Source: Mesorhizobium sp. (GTDB lineage: Bacteria; Pseudomonadota; Alphaproteobacteria; Rhizobiales; Rhizobiaceae). Taken from it: 64,000 nucleotides of DNA. Under the pieces are notes generated by a model. That model had not been told where the DNA came from. It made no database searches and was given only the letters and a program-made list of their open reading frames with translations. Each line of letters opens with the position of its first letter. Positions within the stretch are counted from its first letter, which is position 1. Both the position numbers and the translations under genes were made by a program. Below, piece by piece: positions 52,729 through 61,443 of the stretch. The DNA lies in assembly GCA_004017275.1 (NCBI GenBank), contig SAKE01000007.1, forward strand, positions 157,481-221,480, given 5' to 3'.

Positions 52729-52831
52729 AGCAATTCCAGGAAAAGTGTGAAACGGTTTTCCGTCCGGAATTGCGTCAAAGCAAAGAGTTAGAGCAATTCA
52801 CCGTTTCCGTGAAACGATGAATTGCTCTAAC
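52727..52831. repeat. double intergenic repeat element after soxG
   Basis: Two adjacent inverted-repeat units share the arm AGAGCAATTC: the first runs from AGAGCAATTCC to GGAATTGCGT (52728-52775), the second from AGAGCAATTCA to TGAATTGCTCT (about 52790-52829). This is the type of element common in Mesorhizobium intergenic space. It may act as a 3' hairpin for the sox transcript. Confidence 0.75.
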
Positions 52832-53004
52832 TGGCGCGGCCGGATGGCCGTGTTGCCCACATCTGGCATCAACGCCAACTGGTTCTGCCGCTAGAGAATC
52901 CTGCCGCGTGGGCCCATTGTGGAGAGATGGCCGCCCAGCCGGCCCAAGGGATAAGAAAATCCCTTCTTCAAGAGTCGGCACATTCGTTTGGTTCGAACAT
53001 CCCC

Positions 53005-54447
53005 ATGACCGCAGAACTATCCGCCGGCGCCACGGATCGCGCCGATGTGCCGGCCAGAGCCTTGCTCCTGCTGCCGCTGACGGTCGCCTGCGGCGTGTTC
53101 ATGACCAGCCTCGACCAGAATGTCGTGGTGACGGCGCTGCCGGGCATCAGCGAAAGCCTCGGGCGTCCGCCCAGCCAGCTCGGCCTGTTGATCACCGTCT
53201 ATGTCGCCAGCCTGATCGTCTCGATGCCGCTTGGCGGCTGGGCCGCCGACCGCTTCGGCCTGCGCAACGTCTACTGCTTTGCCTTGCTGGTGTTCGCCGC
53301 TTCGTCGGCGCTCTGCGGGCTGTCTGATAACATCTGGACGCTGGTCGGCGCGCGTGCGCTGCAAGGCTTTGGCGGTGCCTTGATGGGCACGCTCGGCCAG
53401 GTCGTCATCCTGTCGACCTTTCCGCGCAGCCGCACGCTCAAGATCAACATGTACATCTCGCTGGCGGGCCAGTCCGGACCGTTGGTCGGTCCGCTCGTCG
53501 GCGGTGCGCTGACCACCTACATTTCGTGGCGCTGGATCTTCTTCATCAACGTGCCGTTCGCACTGGCTGCGGCAATTCTTGCCGCCTCGCTGTTTCCGAC
53601 GACGACCAAGCCGGTGCGCACGCCGTTCGATTTTCCCGGCTTCCTGCTGGTCGGCAGCGGCATGGTGCTGCTGGTCTTCGGCATGGATTCGCTGGCCGCC
53701 AAGGATGCGACCGGCGGTATCATCGCCGGTGAACTGGCGCTGGCGCTCGTCATTTTGACCATCGCCTCGTTCTACTGCCTACGCGTGCGCAATCCGCTGC
53801 TCGATCTCAAGCTGCTGCGCATTCGCACCTTCCGCATCTCCTTCCTCACCGGCGGCGGGCTGGACACGATCGGCCTCAGCTCCGTCGTTTTCCTGCTGCC
53901 GCTGATGTTCCAGCTCGGCTTCGGCATGAGCGCGGTGCAGGCGGGTTCGCTGACCTTCGTCGCCGCTGTCGGCTCGGTGGCGATGCGCTTCTTCATGCCG
54001 CGCGTCCTCAATCGTTTCGGCTTCCGCCGCGTGCTGGTTTTCAACACGCCGGTCGTCGCCGCCCTGGTCGCCGGCTTCGCCCTGGTGCAGGCGACCACGC
54101 CGGTGTGGATCGTGCTTGCCTACCTCTTCGTTTTCGGCGTCTTCCGCTCCGCGCAATGGGCCTCGACCGGCAACCTCGCCTATTCCGACATCGCGCCCGA
54201 GCAGCTCGCCCGCTTCAGCGCGCTCTATTACATATTGTGGCAGCTGGCGGTGGCGATCAGCGTCGGCCTGGCCGCGGCAGCACTGTCGTTTCTGGCTCGC
54301 GGCGGTCCAGCCGTCGCCGACGATTTCCGCATCCTGTTCGTGATCGAGGGCGTCATTACGCTATGCGCGCTGCTCGCCTACCTCAAGCTGACGCCGCAGG
54401 ACGGCGCCCATGTCAGCGGCCACGGCGCGCCGGTGAACACCGAATAG
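53005..54447 (+). CDS. MFS transporter, DHA2 (14-helix) type
   Basis: A 480-residue drug:proton antiporter-like protein with about 14 hydrophobic segments. TSLDQNVVVTALPGISESLG is the first-helix motif of DHA2 pumps and GGWAADRFGLRNVY the inter-helix 2-3 loop. The ATG at 53005 is chosen; an upstream ATG at 52927 is less likely. It is probably an exporter of small hydrophobic or amphiphilic compounds. Confidence 0.9.
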   Translation: MTAELSAGATDRADVPARALLLLPLTVACGVFMTSLDQNVVVTALPGISESLGRPPSQLGLLITVYVASLIVSMPLGGWAADRFGLRNVYCFALLVFAASSALCGLSDNIWTLVGARALQGFGGALMGTLGQVVILSTFPRSRTLKINMYISLAGQSGPLVGPLVGGALTTYISWRWIFFINVPFALAAAILAASLFPTTTKPVRTPFDFPGFLLVGSGMVLLVFGMDSLAAKDATGGIIAGELALALVILTIASFYCLRVRNPLLDLKLLRIRTFRISFLTGGGLDTIGLSSVVFLLPLMFQLGFGMSAVQAGSLTFVAAVGSVAMRFFMPRVLNRFGFRRVLVFNTPVVAALVAGFALVQATTPVWIVLAYLFVFGVFRSAQWASTGNLAYSDIAPEQLARFSALYYILWQLAVAISVGLAAAALSFLARGGPAVADDFRILFVIEGVITLCALLAYLKLTPQDGAHVSGHGAPVNTE

Positions 54448-54519
54448 CCGAGACGGAACAGGTCTTCTGCAGGCATGCCGAACGACCCAGCAATGTTGTA
54501 GCGGCACTGCGACTTGCAG

Positions 54520-55356
54520 CTACATGCCGGCGACTTCGATCTGATCGGCCGGCTTGTCGCCGAAAAGAAAGTCGTGACGCGCAACGACTTTGGGCCAGAG
54601 CAGCCGAAAGTCCACATTACGGATACCGAATATCCTGTCGAGAATGTCGGCCAATTCGTCTTGCGAGCCCACCAGTTTCTTCGAGGCCCCTTCAATCGAC
54701 TTTATCCGCAGAACGCGGCCGGTAAGGCAGGTTACAGTTTCGAGACCCATGATCTGGCAGACAAGATTTTGCACAAACCCCGATTCAGGCGCTTCTTGCA
54801 ACGCAACGCATTTTGCCGCGAGCGAGGCCTCGTCCGCAAGCTCATCCCTGAAATCAAAACTCGGCGGATAGCCGAAGGAATGGCTGTGAAAACGCCAATA
54901 GCCATCAGCCATTTTCGCCAGTCTGAAGGCCAAACTGCCTTGCCGATGCGTACCGGCCTCCAAGGGAATCGGCTCGCGAATGCCGTCCCCCAGCCCTTGA
55001 TCGACAAGATAGAGCTGGTCGAGTCGGACCAGCAGGATCAGATGGTTTCCCAGCGCCGTGTCCCCGCGCTGGTCCCGCGAGACGCCCGCCGAGGCGCGCA
55101 TGACATCGAACCCTATCTCCGACAGCGCCCATCCGAGCAAGGCATTGAGTTCATAACACCAGCCCCCTCTTCGTCTTCCGACCACTTTTTCGAAGGCTCT
55201 TCCAACATCCTGACCGATGGGAACGCCGAGCTGCACGTCGATATTTTCATAGGGAACGCTCAGGACTTGGCGAAGATGAATCTGTCGCAGACATTCCAGG
55301 GTCGGCTCGACGGGACCTCGATAGCCGATGCGATCCAGATAGGCCTGAAGCTGCAT
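54520..55356 (-). CDS. nat: arylamine N-acetyltransferase
   Basis: A 278-residue NAT with an intact catalytic triad: C67 in RRGGWCYELN, H105 in GNHLILLV and D119 in LYLVDQGLGD. It transfers acetyl from acetyl-CoA to arylamines and hydrazines. The length fits the family. It lies next to a nitroreductase, a combination that could handle nitroaromatic compounds (reduction followed by acetylation), an inference. Confidence 0.93.
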   Translation of the reverse strand: MQLQAYLDRIGYRGPVEPTLECLRQIHLRQVLSVPYENIDVQLGVPIGQDVGRAFEKVVGRRRGGWCYELNALLGWALSEIGFDVMRASAGVSRDQRGDTALGNHLILLVRLDQLYLVDQGLGDGIREPIPLEAGTHRQGSLAFRLAKMADGYWRFHSHSFGYPPSFDFRDELADEASLAAKCVALQEAPESGFVQNLVCQIMGLETVTCLTGRVLRIKSIEGASKKLVGSQDELADILDRIFGIRNVDFRLLWPKVVARHDFLFGDKPADQIEVAGM

Positions 55357-55420
55357 TGTGGTTTTCCCGCCAATGCCGGCACCAATAGCACGGGTGCTGT
55401 ATCGCCCGTCAACGCCCGGT

Positions 55421-56125
55421 TTATTTGCTGAACGTCACCCACTCTTCCAGCGGCACGCGGTCGGTGCGGAAGGTGTTTTCAGGTTTTGACGTGTCTTCAT
55501 GGCCAAGCGCCATACCGCAGACGACGATCTCTTCGTCCGGAATGTCGAGCACCGGTCGGATCTGCCGGTGATAGGGTGCGAACGCCGCTTGCGGGCAGGT
55601 GTGCAGACCCCTGCCCCGCGCGGCGACCATGATGTTCTGCAGGAACATGCCGTAGTCGATCCATGAGCCCTGGTTGAGCCGGCGATCGATGGTGAAGATC
55701 ATGCCGATGGGCGCGTCGAAGAAGACGAAGTTGCGGTCGTGCTGGGCGCGCATCCTGTCGATCTCGCGGCGGCCGATGCCGAGCGCGCCATAGAGCCCGA
55801 AGCCGTTGGCGCGGCGACGTGTCAGATAAGGCTCGAAGAACTGCGTGGGATAGTAGCGGTACTCGTCCCAATCGGCCTTTTCGGCGCGAATGCCTGAATT
55901 GAGAATGGCGTCGGTGATCTGCCGCTTGGTCTCGCCCTTGGTGACGTAAACCTTCCATGGCTGCATGTTGGTGCCAGACGGAGCCCGCGCCGCGACCGCC
56001 AGAATGGCGCGGATGGTGTCGTCATCGACCATGTCGGGCAGAAATGCGCGTACCGAGCGGCGCGACAAGATCGCCTCGTCGACAATCTCGGCATCGCCCG
56101 CAATTCGGGTGTTGTTTTCCAGCAT
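55421..56125 (-). CDS. nitroreductase family protein
   Basis: A 234-residue FMN-dependent oxidoreductase. ILSRRSVRAFLPDMVDDDTIRAILAVAARAPSGTNMQPW is the FMN site, and MFLQNIMVAARGRGLHTCPQAAFA with VVCGMALGHED are standard for the family. The start is ATG 56125 after AAAGGA. It is divergent from the XRE-cupin regulator, which could control it through the shared repeat sites in between. Confidence 0.92.
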   Translation of the reverse strand: MLENNTRIAGDAEIVDEAILSRRSVRAFLPDMVDDDTIRAILAVAARAPSGTNMQPWKVYVTKGETKRQITDAILNSGIRAEKADWDEYRYYPTQFFEPYLTRRRANGFGLYGALGIGRREIDRMRAQHDRNFVFFDAPIGMIFTIDRRLNQGSWIDYGMFLQNIMVAARGRGLHTCPQAAFAPYHRQIRPVLDIPDEEIVVCGMALGHEDTSKPENTFRTDRVPLEEWVTFSK

Positions 56126-56245
56126 GGGCCGTCCTTTAACCCTCGTCTCGACCAGACGTCCCCACTCGCCGTTCGTGCCCGAGCCTTTGCATGAACCGTC
56201 AAAATCGTGCAAGCAAATCTTGTGCATCCGTGAAAATCCACTTGA

Positions 56246-56296
56246 TTTTTTCACGAACTTGATTTCTCATGAAATTTGACCGGATTTTTTCATGAA
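56246..56296. promoter_or_regulatory. repeated TTTTTTCAYGAA sites at the regulator start
   Basis: TTTTTTCACGAA (56246-56257) and TTTTTTCATGAA (56285-56296) are direct copies, with a related TTTCTCATGAAA (56263-56274) between them. Their AT-rich repeats lie between the nitroreductase and XRE-cupin genes, the second abutting the likely GTG start. They are probable operators for the XRE protein. Confidence 0.65.
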
Positions 56297-56893
56297 GTGA
56301 GCGTTTTGCCCCCGCCTACAGCAAGAACATTGCAGGGACCTGACGAACGCGTGCTGGCCGGCGATATCAGGGCCTTGCGCAGGGCGCGTGGGCTGACGCT
56401 GGCCGAAATCGGCCTGAAACTTGGCCGTTCGGTCGGCTGGGTCAGCCAGGTCGAGCGCGGCCTGTCGACGCCATCGCTCAGTGACCTCAGGGCCTTCGCC
56501 GAACTGTTCGGCGTGCCGATCAGCCTGTTCTTCAGCCATGACGTGCCTGTCGAAAGCGAGCGCGGCGTGGTTGTGCGCGCCGGCAGGCGCCGCACGCTTG
56601 GCACAAACGAATCCGGCCTGGTGGAGGAGCTTCTGTCGCCCGATCTCGGCGGTAGCTTCGAGATGGTGCGTTCGGTCTTCGCGCCCGGCGCGGAACTGAA
56701 GGCCGAGGCGCAGCGACCGACCGAGGAAGCCGGATACGTCGCGTCCGGACTGTTCGACATCGAGATAGCAGGCATCTGGCATCGGCTTGGCGAAGGCGAT
56801 TCCTTTCGTTTCGAAGGCAAGCCTTACCGCTGGCGCAATCCGGGTGCCGAGCCTGCAATTATCATCTGGGTGGTCTCGCCACCCGTCTATTGA
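56297..56893 (+). CDS. XRE-family regulator with C-terminal cupin domain
   Basis: A 198-residue protein. DIRALRRARGLTLAEIGLKLGRSVGWVSQVERGLSTPSLSDLRAFAELF (about residues 23-72) is the HTH, and the remainder a cupin (VRSVFAPGAELKAEAQRPTEEAGYVASGLFDIEIAG...WRNPGAEPAIIIWVVSPPVY). Cupin-XRE regulators bind small metabolites and often control amine and amino-acid catabolism. It opens the betaine-type operon, 20 bases before the first dehydrogenase. The start codon is uncertain (GTG 56297 preferred over TTG 56276). Confidence 0.85.
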   Translation: MSVLPPPTARTLQGPDERVLAGDIRALRRARGLTLAEIGLKLGRSVGWVSQVERGLSTPSLSDLRAFAELFGVPISLFFSHDVPVESERGVVVRAGRRRTLGTNESGLVEELLSPDLGGSFEMVRSVFAPGAELKAEAQRPTEEAGYVASGLFDIEIAGIWHRLGEGDSFRFEGKPYRWRNPGAEPAIIIWVVSPPVY

Positions 56894-56913
56894 GTTAAAG
56901 TTTGGAGAAGAAC

Positions 56914-59367
56914 ATGGCGGGTTTGCCGAGCACGGCGCGCGTGGTGATTATCGGAGGCGGTGCAGTCGGCACCTCCTCGCTCTATCATCTCGCCAAGGCG
57001 GGCTGGACCGACTGCGTGCTGCTCGAAAAGAACGAGCTGACCTCCGGCTCGACCTGGCATGCCGCCGGCAATGTGCCGACCTTCTCCTCGTCCTGGTCGC
57101 TGATGAACATGCAGCGCTATTCGACCGAGCTTTATCGCGGGCTGGCCGACGCGGTCGACTATCCGATGAACTATCACGTCACCGGCTCGCTGCGCCTTGC
57201 CCATACGAAAGAGCGCATGCAGGAGTTCCAGCGCGCCAAGGGCATGGGCCGCTATCAGGGCATGGACATCGACATTGTCGGCGTCGACGAGATCAAGCGC
57301 CGTTATCCTTTCATTGAGACGCATGATCTGAAGGGCGCACTTTACGACCCGAGCGACGGCGACATCGACCCGGCGCAGCTCACCCAGGCGCTGGCCAAGG
57401 GTGCGCGCGACATAGGCGCGAAAATCATCCGCTTCTGCCCGGTCACAGGTGTGCGTCGCGAGAACGACGAGTGGGTGGTCGAGACCCCACAAGGCGAAAT
57501 CCGCTGCGAGATCGTCGTCAATGCCGCCGGCTACCGCGCCGCTGAAGTAGGCCGGATGTTCGGCCGCGACGTGCCGATGATGGTGATGAGCCATCAGTAC
57601 ATCCTGTTCGAGGAGATCCCCGAACTGGCGGCATGGTCGAAGGAACAAGGCAAGAAACTGCCGCTGCTGCGCGATGTCGACACCTCCTACTATCTGCGCC
57701 AGGAAAAGAACGGCATGAACCTCGGCCCCTATGAGCGCAATTGCCGCGCGCATTGGGCCACCCACAACGACCCGATGCCGGAGGATTTTTCCTTCCAACT
57801 GTTCCCCGACGATCTCGACCGGCTGGAGCACTATCTGGCCGACGCCGTCGCCCGCGTACCGATCCTTGGCACCGCCGGCCTGTCCAAGATCATCAACGGG
57901 CCGATCCCCTACACGCCGGACGGCAATCCGCTGATCGGCCCGATGCCTGGCGTTCCCAATGCCTTCGAGGCCTGCGTCTTCACCTTCGGCATTGCCCAGG
58001 GCGGCGGCGCCGGCAAGGTGCTGGCCGAATGGGTGACCGAGGGCCGGACCGAATGGGACATGTGGTCCTGCGACCCGCGCCGCTTCACATCTTTTGCCTC
58101 GGCTCCCGACTACTGCGTCGCCAAGGGCATGGAAATCTACGGCAACGAATATGCCGTCCAGTTCCCGCGCCATGCCTGGCCGGAAGGGCGCGATCGCAAG
58201 CTGTCGCCGATCCACGATCGCATCAAGGCGCTCGGCGGCCGCTTCGATGCCTACAATGGCTGGGAGCGCGCCACCTGGTATGCACAAGAGGGGGACGACA
58301 TCTCAGAGGAAGCGACGCTGACCTTCCGCCGCGACGGACCGTGGCAGCACCGCGTGCGCGAGGAGTGCCTCGCGGTGCGCGACGCCGCCGGCATTTTGGA
58401 CCTGCCGGGCTTCTCCCGCTTCAACCTCGAAGGCCTGGGCGCCGCCGAATGGCTGAACCTGCAGGTCACCGGACTGGTGCCGAAGCCAGGCCGCATCGGC
58501 CTCGTCTATTTTGCCGACGACAAGGGCCGTATCGTCACGGAAATGTCCGTCGTGCGCCACGACGAGAATGTGATGACGCTGATCACCGCGGCGGTTGCGC
58601 AATGGCATGATTTCGAATGGCTGAAATCGCGCATGCCCAAGGATGCGCCGTTCAGGCTGATCGACCGCACCGAGGAATTCTCGACCCAGATCCTGGCCGG
58701 TCCCAACTCGCGGAAAATCCTCGCCGAAATCTGTGAAGCCGACCTCACTCTGCCATGGCTGACGCATCAGGAGACCAAGATCGCCGGCCGCTGGGCGAAG
58801 CTTGTGCGCGTCTCCTTCGCCGGCGAACTAGGCTGGGAAATCCACACAAGGATCGACGACACCGCCGCCATCTTCGACGCCGTCTGCGCGGCAGGCCAGC
58901 AGCACGGGCTGAAGCCGTTCGGTATGTACGCGCTGGATTCGCTCAGGCTCGAAAAAGGCTACCGCACCTGGAAGGGCGATCTGTCGACCGATTATTCGAT
59001 CCTGCAGGGCGGGCTCGAGCGCTTCGTCAAATGGGACAAGCCCGACTTCCGTGGCAAGGCAGCCCTCCAGAACGAAAAGCAGCAGGGCGTGAGGAAGCGC
59101 TTCGTCACGCTGATCGTCGACAACCCCGGCGACTGCGACGCTCCATCGGTGTCGACGCTGTGGCATGACGGCCAGATCGTCGGCGAAACGACGTCGGGCG
59201 GCTGGGGCCACCGCATCGACAAGTCGATCGCATTCGGCATGCTGCGCGCCGACCTGGCGGAACCCGGCACGGCCATCGAAGTCGAGATCTTCGGCGAGCG
59301 TTTTCGGGCGATCGTGCAAAAGGATGAGCCGCTGTGGGATCCGAAGAACGAAAGGCTGCGCGCATGA
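56914..59367 (+). CDS. dimethylglycine-dehydrogenase-like FAD/GcvT enzyme (first copy)
   Basis: An 817-residue protein. The N-terminal FAD domain (VVIIGGGAVGTSSLYHLAKAG) has the covalent flavin motif GSTWHAAG (H49). The DAO domain ends about residue 400, followed by a linker domain and a GcvT folate domain ending SSGGWGHRIDKSIAFGML-like TTSGGWGHRID and FRAIVQKDEPLWDPKNE. The start is ATG 56914 (GGAG, six bases). It removes one N-methyl group with electrons to FAD and the carbon to THF. The stop overlaps the methyltransferase ATG, so the operon is translationally coupled. Confidence 0.9.
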   Translation: MAGLPSTARVVIIGGGAVGTSSLYHLAKAGWTDCVLLEKNELTSGSTWHAAGNVPTFSSSWSLMNMQRYSTELYRGLADAVDYPMNYHVTGSLRLAHTKERMQEFQRAKGMGRYQGMDIDIVGVDEIKRRYPFIETHDLKGALYDPSDGDIDPAQLTQALAKGARDIGAKIIRFCPVTGVRRENDEWVVETPQGEIRCEIVVNAAGYRAAEVGRMFGRDVPMMVMSHQYILFEEIPELAAWSKEQGKKLPLLRDVDTSYYLRQEKNGMNLGPYERNCRAHWATHNDPMPEDFSFQLFPDDLDRLEHYLADAVARVPILGTAGLSKIINGPIPYTPDGNPLIGPMPGVPNAFEACVFTFGIAQGGGAGKVLAEWVTEGRTEWDMWSCDPRRFTSFASAPDYCVAKGMEIYGNEYAVQFPRHAWPEGRDRKLSPIHDRIKALGGRFDAYNGWERATWYAQEGDDISEEATLTFRRDGPWQHRVREECLAVRDAAGILDLPGFSRFNLEGLGAAEWLNLQVTGLVPKPGRIGLVYFADDKGRIVTEMSVVRHDENVMTLITAAVAQWHDFEWLKSRMPKDAPFRLIDRTEEFSTQILAGPNSRKILAEICEADLTLPWLTHQETKIAGRWAKLVRVSFAGELGWEIHTRIDDTAAIFDAVCAAGQQHGLKPFGMYALDSLRLEKGYRTWKGDLSTDYSILQGGLERFVKWDKPDFRGKAALQNEKQQGVRKRFVTLIVDNPGDCDAPSVSTLWHDGQIVGETTSGGWGHRIDKSIAFGMLRADLAEPGTAIEVEIFGERFRAIVQKDEPLWDPKNERLRA

Positions 59368-60269
59368 AGAGGGTGATCCTCACCGATGGCGGCATGGGCC
59401 AGGAACTGGTCCGGCGCAGCCAATCCGAGCCGACACCGCTTTGGTCGGCCAGGGTGCTGATCGACGAACCGGATCTGGTGCGCGACCTGCACGCGGAATT
59501 CATCCGTGCCGGCGCTCGAATCATCACCATCAACACCTATTCTGCGACGCCCGAACGCCTGGCGCGCGAGGGTGCGGAAGACCTATTCAAGCCGTTGCAG
59601 AAGCGCGGCATCGAATTGGCCAGGCAAGCTTGCGAACAGGCCGGCGAGGCAACCATCGCCGGCTGCCTGTCACCGCTGTTCGGCAGCTATGCGCCGGCGC
59701 TGTCCATTTCATATCAGGAAACGCTCGACATCTACCGCCGCATCGTTGCCGAGCAGGCGGATGGCGTCGATCTGTTCTTGTGTGAAACAATGGCGTCGGC
59801 CGACGAAGCCCGCGCGGCGGTCACCGCTGCAGCGGAAAGCGGCAAACCGGTATGGGTGTCCTGGACGCTGGCTGATCACGGCAGATCGCGCCTGCGCAGC
59901 GGCGAGGCAATAGGCACCGCGGCAAGCGCGCTCGACGGCCTTGCAGTCGCCGCGCGGCTGGTCAATTGCTGCCGTCCGGAAGCAATCGCGGCGGCCTTGC
60001 CTGAACTGATCGACCTCGGCGGCCCGGTCGGTGCCTACGCCAATGGCTTCACATCAACCGAAGCACTCAAGCACGGCGGCACCGTCGATGTGCTGCACGC
60101 CCGCCACGACCTTGGCCCGGATGCCTATGCCGACCAGGCGATCGGCTGGGTGGAGGCCGGCGCCGACATTGTCGGCGGCTGCTGCGAAGTCGGACCGCCG
60201 CATATCGCGGCTCTGCGCGACCGGCTCGAACAGGCCGGCTACGAAATTTCGGGAGTTTTGCATGCCTAG
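59364..60269 (+). CDS. homocysteine S-methyltransferase family protein
   Basis: A 301-residue zinc methyltransferase. LTDGGMGQELVRRS opens the barrel; zinc cysteines are in LVNCCRPEAI and GGCCEVGPPHI. It is shorter than Bmt at 1813 and lacks its Arg-rich tail. In this operon it would take a methyl group from a quaternary amino-acid betaine and give it to homocysteine. It overlaps both neighbours by four and eight bases. Confidence 0.88.
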   Translation: MKRVILTDGGMGQELVRRSQSEPTPLWSARVLIDEPDLVRDLHAEFIRAGARIITINTYSATPERLAREGAEDLFKPLQKRGIELARQACEQAGEATIAGCLSPLFGSYAPALSISYQETLDIYRRIVAEQADGVDLFLCETMASADEARAAVTAAAESGKPVWVSWTLADHGRSRLRSGEAIGTAASALDGLAVAARLVNCCRPEAIAAALPELIDLGGPVGAYANGFTSTEALKHGGTVDVLHARHDLGPDAYADQAIGWVEAGADIVGGCCEVGPPHIAALRDRLEQAGYEISGVLHA

Positions 60270-61443
60270 ACCATCATCGCGCATTTCCGGCATCGTGCCT
60301 TCGGGCAAGGACGGCTGGGAAGTCCATTTCGCCGCCTGGACGCGCAAGGAGGCCGGCGAAGACATCATCATGCTGTCGGTCGGCGACCATGATTTCGATA
60401 CGCCTTCGCAGACGATCGAAGCCTGTGTGACCGCGGTTCGCGGCAGCAATCATCACTACACCCCGCTTCCCGGCCTGCCGCGGCTGCGCAAGGCGATGGC
60501 GGCGGCCTCGAGCGCCTGCACCGGCGTCGAGACGTCGCCGGATCAGGTCATCGCCACGCCGGGCGGCCAGGCGGCACTCTACGCGGCCGTGCAGGGCGTG
60601 CTCGATCAGGGCGATCACGCCATCGTGGTGGCGCCCTACTATGCCACCTATCCCAACACGTTCAGCGCCGCCGGCGCCGATTTCACCGTCGTCGAGACGC
60701 CGGCCGAGGACGGCTTCCAGCCACGGGCCGACATGATCCGCGCTGCAATCCGGCCGAACACGCGCGCCATCCTGATCAACACGCCCAACAATCCGACCGG
60801 TGCGGTCTATTCGCGCGAGCGGCTGGAGCAGTTGGCCGAGGTTTGCCGGGAGCACGACCTCTGGCTGCTGTCGGACGAAGTCTATTGGACGCTGGGCGGC
60901 GGCGAGCATATCTCGCCGCGCTCACTGCCCGGCATGGCCGAGCGCACCCTGGTCATCAATTCGATGTCGAAGAGCCACGGCATGACCGGCTGGCGCATGG
61001 GCTGGCTGACGGGACCGGAGGAGATGATCACGCTGATGATCAATCTCAACCTGGTGACGACTTACGGCCTGCCGGCCTTCATCTCGATCGCTTGTTCCGA
61101 GGCGCTTGAAAACCGTTACGGCGTCAGGGAAATCGCCGAACGTTACGCGGCACGCCGCACCGTCTTCCTCGACGCCGTACGCGGCATGAACGATGTCACC
61201 GTGCGCGGTTCCGAGGGCGGCATGTATGTCATGCTCGACATATCAGCCGTCGAACCCGACGATGAGAAATTCGCCTGGGCCTTGCTCGACAAGGAAAATG
61301 TCGGCGTGATGCCCGGCTCCAGCTTCGGCGAGGCGGCCGCCGGCCACATTCGCGTCAGCCTCTGCCAGCCCGAACCCGTTTTGCAGGAAGCTGCACTTCG
61401 TCTGCGCCGCTTTGCTTCCAGCTACCGCCGCGAGGCCGCATGA
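60262..61443 (+). CDS. class I/II PLP-dependent aminotransferase
   Basis: A 393-residue aminotransferase. Landmarks: LPRLRKAMAAASSACTGVETSPDQVIATPGGQAALYAAVQ, INTPNNPTGAVYSRERL, DEVYWTL and the PLP lysine in SMSKSHGMTGWRMGW. It resembles aspartate- and aromatic-type transaminases. In the operon it would deaminate the free amino acid left after complete demethylation. It overlaps both neighbouring genes. Confidence 0.92.
   Translation: MPRPSSRISGIVPSGKDGWEVHFAAWTRKEAGEDIIMLSVGDHDFDTPSQTIEACVTAVRGSNHHYTPLPGLPRLRKAMAAASSACTGVETSPDQVIATPGGQAALYAAVQGVLDQGDHAIVVAPYYATYPNTFSAAGADFTVVETPAEDGFQPRADMIRAAIRPNTRAILINTPNNPTGAVYSRERLEQLAEVCREHDLWLLSDEVYWTLGGGEHISPRSLPGMAERTLVINSMSKSHGMTGWRMGWLTGPEEMITLMINLNLVTTYGLPAFISIACSEALENRYGVREIAERYAARRTVFLDAVRGMNDVTVRGSEGGMYVMLDISAVEPDDEKFAWALLDKENVGVMPGSSFGEAAAGHIRVSLCQPEPVLQEAALRLRRFASSYRREAA

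Noticed and set aside
52729..52831. CRISPR-like array because of repeated arms
   Set aside because: Only two unequal units with inverted arms and no spacers; it is an intergenic repeat element.
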